Shown: positions 1-7,985 of the stretch, piece by piece
Position numbering within the stretch: the first letter of the stretch is position 1
Layout: each line of letters starts with the position of its first letter
Assembly (NCBI GenBank): GCA_025351345.1
Contig: JANXWB010000025.1
Location: 1-64,000 of the forward strand
DNA: 64,000 bases
Direction of reading: 5' to 3'
Source of the DNA: Synechococcales cyanobacterium GL140_1_metabat_312
GTDB lineage: Bacteria; Cyanobacteriota; Cyanobacteriia; Leptolyngbyales; Leptolyngbyaceae
Notes under the pieces: model-generated
What the model was told of the DNA's origin: nothing
The model's input: only the letters and a program-made list of their open reading frames with translations
The model's database searches: none
Program-made: the position numbers and the translations under genes

Positions 1-129
1 CGCTAAAAATGCACAAGGAAACAGCAAAATCCCTGACCAGCCCACAAACACAAAGCGATCGCGTTTTAGCCAATCGTCGAGTACGTCAAATACGCCCCGC
101 TCTGGCGCACGCCCCATTGCTATGGTCAT
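1..129 (-). CDS. psbD: Photosystem II D2 protein, N-terminal 43 residues (partial)
   Basis: The minus-strand reading from an ATG at 129 gives 43 residues that run off the left edge. They match the D2 N-terminus: a start of MTIAMGRAP, then [19 protein letters not shown] before the first membrane helix. D2 is one of the two core reaction-centre subunits of photosystem II in the thylakoid membrane and binds the special-pair chlorophylls and the QA plastoquinone. Only the stromal N-terminus and the beginning of helix 1 are present. A GGAGA ribosome binding site lies 7-8 bases before the ATG. In cyanobacteria psbC usually follows and overlaps psbD, so it should lie just beyond the left edge. The gene diverges from ycf4. 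The identification is firm. Confidence 0.95.
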   Translation of the reverse strand, partial: MTIAMGRAPERGVFDVLDDWLKRDRFVFVGWSGILLFPCAFLA

Positions 130-214
130 GTACAAATCTCCGCTAATACAAAAGAGGATGAATTTCTAGAGTGAACGCGAATTTCGTATTTCCATCATAG
201 AGGAAATCAGTTTT

Positions 215-232
215 TTTACAAACCGATACATG
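215..232. promoter_or_regulatory. HLR1-like site (RpaB box) between psbD and ycf4
   Basis: The bases TTTACAAA-CC-GATACATG fit the high-light regulatory element 1 consensus of two (G/T)TTACA(T/A)(T/A) repeats separated by 2 nt. The first repeat matches 8/8 and the second 6/8. The site lies 86 bases upstream of the psbD start. RpaB binding to HLR1 at cyanobacterial photosystem genes is established; its use here is inferred from the match and position only. Confidence 0.4.
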
Positions 233-476
233 AATTCTCAGATAAGAAATTTTTAAAGGACTTGGGAATGAGTATTTGTACTTACGGCTAGTTCACTGTT
301 AAGTTTTAGAAATAAAAGGGACCGATCGTTAGATTTTCGTAGGCTTACAAAGCAGAGCGACTCCTCTGCCAGATACAATTAGTTGCGTAGACCTCCAGTT
401 GGATTAGACCTAAAGCTTGATTAGAGCTTCCGCCCGATCCAAAAACGAACGGTAATGTATTAGGTATTTCTGAACT

Positions 477-1046
477 ATGACCAGCACACCCGCAATGAAA
501 AAAGAAGATCAGGTTTTTCGTCAAGACATTCTGGGTTCGCGTCGATTTAGCAACTATTTTTGGGCAGTGGTAGTCACGATCGGTGGGACGGGATTTTTCC
601 TAGCCAGCTTATCGAGCTATACCGGAACTAATTTTCTTCCCTTTGCAAATCCCCTTGAATTAATTTTTCTGCCTCAAGGATTAGCAATGGGACTTTATGG
701 CACAGCGGGAATTTTGCTGGCGACCTATCTCTGGCTAACGATCGTATGGAATTTGGGCAGTGGATACAATGAGTTCGACAAGGCTACTAAGGAGGTCAAG
801 ATATTCCGCTGGGGATTCCCTGGGAAAAATCGTAATGTCCAGTTGACCTGCAAATTGGATGATGTGCAAGCCGTGAAGGTGACCCTGAAAGAAGGACTGA
901 ACCCAAAGCGGGCGATTTACTTGCGAGTAAAAGGAATGCGTGATATTCCACTTACTCGGGTTGGGCAACCAATTTCACTTTCATCTTTAGAAACCCAAGC
1001 TGCTGAATTGGTGCGTTTTTTGGGTGTGCCTCTCGAAGGTCTTTAG
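477..1046 (+). CDS. ycf4: Photosystem I assembly protein Ycf4
   Basis: The 189-aa product matches Ycf4 in length and sequence. It has a short N-terminal stretch ending in the family signature LGSRRFSNYFWA, two membrane helices (about residues 26-47 and 66-92) separated by a short loop, and a soluble C-terminal domain of about 95 residues. Ycf4 acts in the thylakoid membrane as a scaffold for assembling photosystem I. The gene diverges from psbD across 347 bases. No strong Shine-Dalgarno precedes the ATG at 477; a second in-frame ATG at 495 would remove only six residues. It is separated by 114 bases from the cyclophilin downstream, so cotranscription is possible but not shown. Confidence 0.95.
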   Translation: MTSTPAMKKEDQVFRQDILGSRRFSNYFWAVVVTIGGTGFFLASLSSYTGTNFLPFANPLELIFLPQGLAMGLYGTAGILLATYLWLTIVWNLGSGYNEFDKATKEVKIFRWGFPGKNRNVQLTCKLDDVQAVKVTLKEGLNPKRAIYLRVKGMRDIPLTRVGQPISLSSLETQAAELVRFLGVPLEGL

Positions 1047-1160
1047 ATGAATTGGTCGCAAATGCCGATCGCTTTGATCTGGCAGGGGGCGTTACTCAAG
1101 GATTGTTTAACGATCGAATTTCCTACGTAAAGCGCGTTTTTTATTTGAGGTAATTTTCTG

Positions 1161-1964
1161 ATGTATCAGCAAGTTTGGTTCCAACAACTTCGGATATGGT
1201 CAATGGCTTTGGCTCTGGGATGTGTCCTATTGACGACAGGCTGCAATAATACTGCAACACCTGAAGCGATCGTAGGCTCTCCTAGTCCTTCTCCATCCCC
1301 GATCGCAACCGTCAGTCCAGCCGCGAGTCCGACGAGTCAAGGCGACTCCAAGGAACCCGTTCAATTTCCGGAGTTAGCGCGTTTAGAGGGTAAGGCTACC
1401 GTCGTGATGGTGGTGAAAGGTTCGCCAATTACATTGGAAATTGATGGCACCAATGCTCCAATTACGGCAGGAAATTTTGTAGATTTAGTCGATAAAAAAG
1501 TTTACGATGGCTTAATTTTCCATCGTGTTGTCCGTCAACCGCAGCCCTTTGTCGTGCAAGGCGGCGATCCTCAAGGAAAAGATCCAAATGTGAAACCCGA
1601 AAGTTTGGGGACAGGGGGCTACATTGATCCAGCGACCAAGGCACCGCGCAATATTCCTTTGGAAATTAAGAGTTCCGATGGCAAGCTGATTTATGGCCAG
1701 ACCTTTGAAACTGCCAAGATCTCTGGCGTGCCGAAGCTACGACATATCCGTGGGGCAATCGCTATGGCTCGATCGGCTTATCCCGATTCTGCATCTTCAC
1801 AGTTCTATGTAGCACTTGCTGATTTGACATTTTTAGATGGTAGTTATGCTGTATTTGGCAACGTGACCCAAGGCATGGAAGCTGTCGATAAGATTCAGCA
1901 GGGCGATCGGATTGATTCCGCAATCGTAACTCAAGGCATTGAGAATCTGAAAAACCGCCGTTAG
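1161..1964 (+). CDS. Peptidyl-prolyl cis-trans isomerase, cyclophilin type, lipoprotein
   Basis: The 267-aa protein starts with a signal peptide ending in a lipobox (LLTTGC, Cys about residue 28). A Pro/Ser-rich linker follows, and from about residue 78 there is a cyclophilin domain. Family signatures are visible: NFVDLVDKKVYDGLIFHRV, FVVQGGDPQG, and near the end SASSQFYVALADLTFLDGSYAVFG. Such proteins catalyse proline isomerisation during folding of exported proteins. The predicted location is membrane-anchored, facing the periplasm or thylakoid lumen. The start at 1161 has a GAGG ribosome binding site. The stop lies only 9 bases before the ATG of the ketoacyl synthase, so the two are probably cotranscribed. 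No key residue appears to be missing. Confidence 0.9.
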   Translation: MYQQVWFQQLRIWSMALALGCVLLTTGCNNTATPEAIVGSPSPSPSPIATVSPAASPTSQGDSKEPVQFPELARLEGKATVVMVVKGSPITLEIDGTNAPITAGNFVDLVDKKVYDGLIFHRVVRQPQPFVVQGGDPQGKDPNVKPESLGTGGYIDPATKAPRNIPLEIKSSDGKLIYGQTFETAKISGVPKLRHIRGAIAMARSAYPDSASSQFYVALADLTFLDGSYAVFGNVTQGMEAVDKIQQGDRIDSAIVTQGIENLKNRR

Positions 1965-1973
1965 AGGAAATTG

Positions 1974-3086
1974 ATGAGGGTCGTTGTTACGGGAATCGGG
2001 TGTCAGACGGCACTAGGCGATTTAGATGAAACGTGGCGGCGGCTGTTGCTCGGACAGTCGGGCATTAAAAATCATCAACCCTTCCCCTCCTTTCCTGTTT
2101 CCCCGTTGGCCATGATGCGCCATCAGCCTATGACGCTATCGGATTTAGTGATTCCGATCGTCAAAGCCGCTTGTGTCGATGCCAAATTAACGCCGCCCTT
2201 AACGGATTGTGTCGTAGTAGTTGGGTCAAGTCGAGGAAATCAAGCTCGCTTAGAACAGGTCCTTTCTGAATCAGTTCCGATCGATTGGTTAGACTTACTG
2301 CCCAATTATGCGGCAATCACCACAACGCGATATATCGGCACAACGGCTGAGGTTCATAGTCCGATGGCGGCCTGTGCAACAGGGTTGATGGCGATCGCAC
2401 AGGGATTTCAACTACTACAGGAAAATCTGTGCGATCGGGTGATCGTCGGAGCAATCGAGGCGCCCATCACACCATTGACCTTGGCAGGGTTTGAACGAAT
2501 GGGCGCTCTAGCAAAAACGGGCTGTTATCCCTTCGACAAACGACGAGAAGGATTTGTGTTGGGTGAAGGCGGTGCCGTCCTAGTGCTGGAACGATCGGCC
2601 CAAGCGGAAGCAAGAGGCGCAAAGATTTATGGTGAGATTTTAGGTACGAGTGCCACGGCGGATGCATTTCATTTCAGTGCGCCGGAGCCACTAGGTAACA
2701 TGGCCTCTATTACCATTCAACGCTGTCTAATTCAAAGTCAGCGTCGTGCTTCAGATGTCGATTATGTTCATGCCCATGGAACGGCGACTCAATTGAACGA
2801 TGCTCGCGAGGCTCAATTAATTCAGACTATTTTCCCAACTGCGGCGGCGAGTTCCAGCAAGGGCGCTATTGGTCACACCCTAGGAGCATCGGGTGCGATC
2901 GGCGTTGCATTATCTCTAAAAGCATTACAAACCCAAACCTTGCCCCCGACAGTTGGACTAAGAGAACCGGAATATCCGCAAATTGATTGGGTCCGATCGG
3001 CGAGACATCAGAAGATTGAAACCGCAGTTTGTTTGAGCTTTGGGTTTGGAGGACAGAATGTAGCGATCGCGCTGGGGCAAGCCTAA
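1974..3086 (+). CDS. Beta-ketoacyl-ACP synthase, FabF/KAS II-like
   Basis: This 370-aa protein has the thiolase fold of condensing enzymes. It shows the catalytic Cys in MAACATG (about residue 134), the first His in YVHAHGTATQLND and the second in KGAIGHTLGASGA, giving the complete Cys-His-His triad of elongating synthases. The Gly-rich FGFGGQN motif is close to the C-terminus. It would condense malonyl-ACP with an acyl-ACP in fatty acid or related acyl-chain synthesis. At 370 residues it is shorter than housekeeping FabF (about 410), so it may be a second, specialised copy. The longest ORF starts at a TTG (1971); the ATG at 1974 is preferred because GAGG at 1964-1967 is better spaced for it. 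Confidence 0.85.
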   Translation: MRVVVTGIGCQTALGDLDETWRRLLLGQSGIKNHQPFPSFPVSPLAMMRHQPMTLSDLVIPIVKAACVDAKLTPPLTDCVVVVGSSRGNQARLEQVLSESVPIDWLDLLPNYAAITTTRYIGTTAEVHSPMAACATGLMAIAQGFQLLQENLCDRVIVGAIEAPITPLTLAGFERMGALAKTGCYPFDKRREGFVLGEGGAVLVLERSAQAEARGAKIYGEILGTSATADAFHFSAPEPLGNMASITIQRCLIQSQRRASDVDYVHAHGTATQLNDAREAQLIQTIFPTAAASSSKGAIGHTLGASGAIGVALSLKALQTQTLPPTVGLREPEYPQIDWVRSARHQKIETAVCLSFGFGGQNVAIALGQA

Positions 3087-3102
3087 GCTTAAGCAGTCAG
3101 TG

Positions 3103-3129
3103 ACTCAGTACCTAGCTTCGTAACTGAGT
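3103..3129. terminator. Weak hairpin between convergent genes
   Basis: ACTCAGT and ACTGAGT form a perfect 7-bp inverted repeat with a 13-base loop, between the stop of the ketoacyl synthase and the stop of the DUF3598 gene. There is no T-tract on either strand, so termination is only a possibility. Confidence 0.25.
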
Positions 3130-3199
3130 AGGAAACAGATCTAAACATCCCAAGTACAACTAGAATTGTGCGCGAACACTAAAGAATGGATTTGGGCGG

Positions 3200-4024
3200 C
3201 TAATTAATTTTCCGCTCGACTACACGAATCAGGCTGGTCCATTCACCTTTGGCATCGTAATTACGAATAAGGCGTTGACGGAGATTAGGTTCTGGCATCC
3301 AGCCGCATTCCATGAAAAAGGGAATCCCTTTCGGAATTTCTAGGGGGAAACTAGCGGAAGCTTTGTCTGGCAACATTAGAACTTGGGTCTTTGAGGCAGA
3401 TTGATCAAAAAGTAGGCTATTTCCCTCAATTCGGCCTTGCGATCGAATGATTCGATCGCCAAATTGTAGGGATTGATCCAATGTGCCCGCGTCCGGTTGG
3501 CTCAGGGTTAATGTGGATGTGAATTGGGTTGGAGTGCGCCAGTCAGGATAGTAAGTCGTCGCTGTACCCTTCCAAGTGCCGATCAAGTCGGAGATCTGAA
3601 GACGATCGCAAAGAGGCGCTTGAGATGCCGATCGGACTTCGCGAATTAGGGTAATGAATTCAGGTTTGCCTTCTGGGGTGAAAAGCTGAACTAGGCGCAG
3701 ACGACGATCGGCCCAAACATGTCCAAACTCGCTACCAAATTGTGCAAACGGTGCAAATTGGATTGACCCTTGCGAAAAAGCTCCACAATCGCAGAACAAA
3801 AGTCCTTGGCTGAGACTAGCGTATTCTTGAACTAATGGAGTTGGGTGTTGGGGCGATCGGCGAGTGAGGGTGAGTTTTGCACTATGATTGCCAAGATCTT
3901 CCAGTTTTAAATGGGATGGAATATTACTAATCTCCGTACCATTCAAATCAAATTTGGTAAATGAGCCATCCCATTCACCCACATTTTTCAACATATTCTC
4001 CCAAGGCGTGGATTCGAGGTTCAT
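3200..4024 (-). CDS. DUF3598 family protein (lipocalin-like)
   Basis: The 274-aa protein resembles the DUF3598 family of cyanobacteria and chloroplast-bearing eukaryotes. It opens with a WENMLKNVGEWDGSFTKFD-type start and contains two beta-rich halves, the second beginning near residue 145 (LIGTWKGTATTYYPDW). These are expected to form calycin-like barrels that bind a small hydrophobic ligand; the ligand is unknown. There is no signal peptide or membrane segment, so it is probably cytoplasmic. The ATG at 4024 is fixed by this conserved opening. A perfect hairpin ends only 10 bases upstream of the ATG and could influence expression. The gene lies downstream of the surface-protein operon on the same strand, but nothing links their functions. 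Confidence 0.75.
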   Translation of the reverse strand: MNLESTPWENMLKNVGEWDGSFTKFDLNGTEISNIPSHLKLEDLGNHSAKLTLTRRSPQHPTPLVQEYASLSQGLLFCDCGAFSQGSIQFAPFAQFGSEFGHVWADRRLRLVQLFTPEGKPEFITLIREVRSASQAPLCDRLQISDLIGTWKGTATTYYPDWRTPTQFTSTLTLSQPDAGTLDQSLQFGDRIIRSQGRIEGNSLLFDQSASKTQVLMLPDKASASFPLEIPKGIPFFMECGWMPEPNLRQRLIRNYDAKGEWTSLIRVVERKIN

Positions 4025-4034
4025 AAGATTTAGC

Positions 4035-4074
4035 TCAGATATGATGAATGTTAATCGCCACTCATCATATCTGA
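4035..4074 (-). terminator. Perfect 13-bp hairpin between the surface operon and DUF3598 gene
   Basis: TCAGATATGATGA at 4035-4047 is the exact reverse complement of 4062-4074, with a 14-base loop. On the minus strand it follows the stop of the 1272-aa protein by 25 bases and precedes the DUF3598 ATG by 10 bases. No U-tract follows. It may terminate or stabilise the operon transcript, or act as a leader structure for the DUF3598 mRNA. Confidence 0.5.
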
Positions 4075-4099
4075 AGCACCGATCGACTCCTTAATTTGA

Positions 4100-7000
4100 C
4101 TAATTGACCCGCACCCGGAATCGGAAGAACCCAACATTACCGGGACTTAGGTTTGTCAAGGTACCAAGTTGAACGATCGCAGCACCATTTGGATTACTGG
4201 GATTGCTGCACCCATTAGGCGCTGGCAGCGGGGCTAAAGACGGCAGGAAAGAACTCCGATCGGCATCGGATGCATTGGTTTGAATAGTGGTGGCGTTGTT
4301 GGCGCGCAGGGTAATTCCTTGCTGAGCACCAAAGCTATTGGGAACAAAAGTGGTGCCTGTGGGAATAAGATCACAAAGAGCCACATTTTGCGCAACAGAC
4401 TTACCATCGGAAAGAAAATAGACCGTGTATTCAGTTTCGTCACCACTGCGTAATGGGGTGAGTGCCGATAGTTCTAGCAATCCAAAAGGAGTAAGCCCAG
4501 CCGTTCTAATATCAGCACTATCCGTACTCTCTTCAATGTATTGATTAAAGCTCAGACCTGCGATCGTCACACCATTACGAGTGGCCCCCGTAATCCGTTT
4601 CACCAGTTTAAGTCTTGCCTCACCTGGTTCTTTCACCGTTAATAAATTCGGTTCATCATCGCCCGTATTTCCTGCAATGTTTCCTGTATCAGTTCCATCA
4701 TCTGGAATTTGGGGTTCATCTCTAGGTCCCGAAATAGCATCGGTTAAAGAGGGGTTAATGGGACCACTAGAAGCTGCGCTAGCTTGGTTTCTAATAATAG
4801 TGTTAGCGGGGGCAATAACAGTAGCGCGGAAAGTGATGGTGACAGAAGAGTTTGCAATCAGGGTTCCCGTTCCTGTCATCAAGAGATCGGTACTGCCATT
4901 GTAAGTCGGTCGAGCTGGGACAGTAGTGGTTGGGGCTGACTTGGCAAAGGTATAGCTGCCAGGGACAAAAGTAAGGTTTGCCGTGTCGATCGCATCGGTG
5001 ATTTGGAAATTATTAACATCAATGTTTGAAGTGTTTCTGTAGATAACTGTATATTCAACACCATCACCAATAGAAACAGATCCACTGCCATCTTTGTCAT
5101 CAACTAAACGAACAGATTTTGTTCCGAGTGGGTTGACTGGAGACACAATGTTGAGAATGGTTTCATCATCAGGGGCGAGATTCGGTTGAGCGACATTACC
5201 GTTGGCATCGGGGGTGCCAGAATTTCCGCCGGATCCGGGTGCTGATGGATTTGTACTATCACTGGCATCCGATCGGACAGGTGTACCCAAATCCCCTTTG
5301 AAATTTGCTAGGGCTTGGTTTGCGATCGGGCTAGCTGCACCGGGAAGGATTTTGGCGTTAAATGTAACGGTGATACTCGCGCCGGGGGCCAGGGTTGCAC
5401 TATTGGTAAGAGCGATCGGAGTCGTGCCATCACCGTTGAAATCAGCCGTAGGTAAAGTACTCGCGCGGACAAAGGGCGAACCCGTGACCGTGACTAGGTT
5501 AGCCGCGTCCGTCAGGAATCTCAATTGGGTGGGAATGGCATCACTGACGACGACATTTTGAATCGGGGCGACGGGGTTAGGGTTGCGCAGCACAATGGTG
5601 TATTGCACATCGTCGCCGGGAGTAAGCGTTCCTGAACCGTCGTTGTCTCGTAAGCGTCTGACGGATTTATTTAAGACAGGTTTCGGGCTGACTATGGTAA
5701 TGCCTGTGGGGTCAATTACCGACCCTGTGGGATAGACAGACTGGTTGACGGAGGTGTTTGGGATGCCTGATGTGGTGCCATCTCGGGTATCGGTGAGGAT
5801 GCCCCCTGTGGGGTAGTCCGGACTGCTAGAGGTTCCTTTGGCTTGATTAAATAGATCTCCCGTAGCCGTGCCGTTGATGGTGGCTTGGATCGTGACCGTA
5901 ATCGTTCCGTTTATACCCAAAACTGCACTTGCTGCCAACAAATTTGGAACCGTTTTGCCGTTGTAAGCCCCATTCACCGCCGCAATAGTTCCAGCTCCAG
6001 CAACAGCAACCGTCATACTGGCCGGGACAAAAGTGACATCTGGGGGAAGCGTATCGGCGATTTGGAATCCAGTAGCAGCGGCAGTTCCACTGTTGTTGTA
6101 AATGATGGTGTAGCGGATTCTGTCTCCGCCTGTCAGGGTTCCACTCCCATCTGTATCCGCAACCAACTCGACATACTTAACCGCGTTTGCTTGGGGGACA
6201 GAGCTGGGGATAATAATCACTTGGGTCGTTTGGGCCGCACTAGGAAAATAGGTCCAAAGATCTAGCCCCTTCGCATCCCCAAAGGAGCTATTACTATCAC
6301 AGGTTGCATTGCTGTTGCCGCCTGAGGCTTGGCCATAAGCTCTTGCTGACGTAGTGGAGTCATAGCCCGTTAGGGTGTTGCTGAAAATAGGATTTGGCAA
6401 GGCTCCAACAGTTGTTGGACAAAGGGGACCATTCAGAGAAGTCCCGACTGTTGCACCGTTTGCGGTAACATAGCCCCGATCGTCATAAAACGCTGTGGAT
6501 GCTGCAAACCCTAGCGCAAAGCTTCCTGGAGGATTAAGGACAGTAAGTGACGGACCACCAGTGGTATTATTCTCCGCATCTAGGAGTGGAAAGTGATATT
6601 CTCCGCCGCGAAGGCTAGCTCGTACAGGATAGTTAGGCTGAGTGGTATTGATAGGGAAAAATGTACCGTCATTGCGTTTCCCGTCCCACACAACAGTCTG
6701 CGCTCCGAAGGTCGTGAGTTGTCTCCGAATCGTGCGGTTGAGCGGATTGGTCGGGTCAAAATCCGTGCCATTGCTACTAATCACCAACTCGTAACTACCG
6801 GGAACATTGGTATTAAACGTGAATGTTCCACCCGTGTTTTCAGTACTGGTGGCGGCGGTGGCGGTTCCGGCAAATGCCAGGTTAGAGAGAACGGGCAGCG
6901 TGGGGGTTGTGGGAATGCCAAGGGCTTGGAGAACTGTTAAGTCAACTCTATTGAAGAAAAGAGGAAATTCGGGGCGGGCCATGGTTACGCCCCCTTGAAT

Positions 7001-7918
7001 CGTTTGGATTAGAGCGGGATTTGGCCCACCCACGACCCCGAGCGCATCGCGGTAAAGCGGAGTTCCATCAGTATTGAGAAAGCCCGATCGACTACCAAGT
7101 GCGACAAATCCATTGGGATCTAATCCTTTAAAGGCGGTTTGATACTGATAGCCATCCGTGGTGACGGGGAAAATGATGGAGTTGATAGGTCGTCCGTTGT
7201 CCCCAGTGAAGGCCGTGAGATAGTAAGTAAAAAGCCGCCCATTTTGATTTGTCGCCGCATTGTTAGCATCGGTTCGCACCGTCACATCCCAAGTGGATAT
7301 GCTAGAACCTTGCCCCCCATTAAAATTTCCGACATCATCCGCAATACTGCCTGTAACACCTCCGTCTCCAGTCGCCCCAAACCCACCCGGTCCCGTGAAA
7401 ACCACATCATAAACTCCATCACCACCTATGGGTACGAGGTAGGTACAGGGTGTATAGCCTCCTGCGGCTGGGGTCGGTCCAGCGAGTTCTTGGGCACGGG
7501 TAGCAATGAATCCTTTAACAGGTTGAGTGTTGCAGCTTAGGGTGGCAGACGCTGGGGCTGGTACAGTTTCGGCACCTATTGCTCCGGTGATAAGTCCAGG
7601 TCTGTAAAGCAGAATATCCCCAGTACCAACGCCAACGGCACTAGAACCGAGCAAAATTGTTTCGCCTGCTCTTGCATAAACTTTGAAGAGCGATCGTCTA
7701 ATTAATATTCCGCCATAACGTCCGTCACTTGCCGCCCGCCATTCAATGTTAGCGCGGGAACCCGTGGCACCCGATGGATAGAGGTCTTTGCTTCCTTCAG
7801 CATGGGCAGAGTTAGCGACACCTAGGATGCTACTGAGAATGGTAATAGAGGCTGCAAGTAGATGATTTTTAGAACGTTGCATCGATCGGACTTGAACAGG
7901 CTTGACAAAAAAACTCAT
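4100..7918 (-). CDS. Large exported DUF11-repeat protein, 1272 aa
   Basis: This is the last gene of a four-gene minus-strand operon. A signal peptide covers about residues 1-40 (cleavage near AHA). The N-terminal half (about 45-560) is beta-rich with no family I can name. Four DUF11-type beta-sandwich repeats follow at about 577-700, 747-870, 932-1050 and 1100-1272. The first three begin with a DxDGSG(T/S) loop followed by GD, resembling calcium-binding loops. Such repeats occur in adhesins and surface-layer-like proteins. There is no sortase, LPXTG or C-terminal anchor. The longest ORF starts at GTG 7927; ATG 7918 is chosen because AAGG lies 8 bases upstream. The gap to the preceding gene is 67 bases. 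Function is unknown; an exported adhesive or structural surface role is inferred. Confidence 0.75.
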   Translation of the reverse strand: MSFFVKPVQVRSMQRSKNHLLAASITILSSILGVANSAHAEGSKDLYPSGATGSRANIEWRAASDGRYGGILIRRSLFKVYARAGETILLGSSAVGVGTGDILLYRPGLITGAIGAETVPAPASATLSCNTQPVKGFIATRAQELAGPTPAAGGYTPCTYLVPIGGDGVYDVVFTGPGGFGATGDGGVTGSIADDVGNFNGGQGSSISTWDVTVRTDANNAATNQNGRLFTYYLTAFTGDNGRPINSIIFPVTTDGYQYQTAFKGLDPNGFVALGSRSGFLNTDGTPLYRDALGVVGGPNPALIQTIQGGVTMARPEFPLFFNRVDLTVLQALGIPTTPTLPVLSNLAFAGTATAATSTENTGGTFTFNTNVPGSYELVISSNGTDFDPTNPLNRTIRRQLTTFGAQTVVWDGKRNDGTFFPINTTQPNYPVRASLRGGEYHFPLLDAENNTTGGPSLTVLNPPGSFALGFAASTAFYDDRGYVTANGATVGTSLNGPLCPTTVGALPNPIFSNTLTGYDSTTSARAYGQASGGNSNATCDSNSSFGDAKGLDLWTYFPSAAQTTQVIIIPSSVPQANAVKYVELVADTDGSGTLTGGDRIRYTIIYNNSGTAAATGFQIADTLPPDVTFVPASMTVAVAGAGTIAAVNGAYNGKTVPNLLAASAVLGINGTITVTIQATINGTATGDLFNQAKGTSSSPDYPTGGILTDTRDGTTSGIPNTSVNQSVYPTGSVIDPTGITIVSPKPVLNKSVRRLRDNDGSGTLTPGDDVQYTIVLRNPNPVAPIQNVVVSDAIPTQLRFLTDAANLVTVTGSPFVRASTLPTADFNGDGTTPIALTNSATLAPGASITVTFNAKILPGAASPIANQALANFKGDLGTPVRSDASDSTNPSAPGSGGNSGTPDANGNVAQPNLAPDDETILNIVSPVNPLGTKSVRLVDDKDGSGSVSIGDGVEYTVIYRNTSNIDVNNFQITDAIDTANLTFVPGSYTFAKSAPTTTVPARPTYNGSTDLLMTGTGTLIANSSVTITFRATVIAPANTIIRNQASAASSGPINPSLTDAISGPRDEPQIPDDGTDTGNIAGNTGDDEPNLLTVKEPGEARLKLVKRITGATRNGVTIAGLSFNQYIEESTDSADIRTAGLTPFGLLELSALTPLRSGDETEYTVYFLSDGKSVAQNVALCDLIPTGTTFVPNSFGAQQGITLRANNATTIQTNASDADRSSFLPSLAPLPAPNGCSNPSNPNGAAIVQLGTLTNLSPGNVGFFRFRVRVN

Positions 7919-7985
7919 GGGATTCACCTTAACTCACAGTAAAAAATAAAATGTCAAACATTTACGATGTGAAACACTAACGTCA

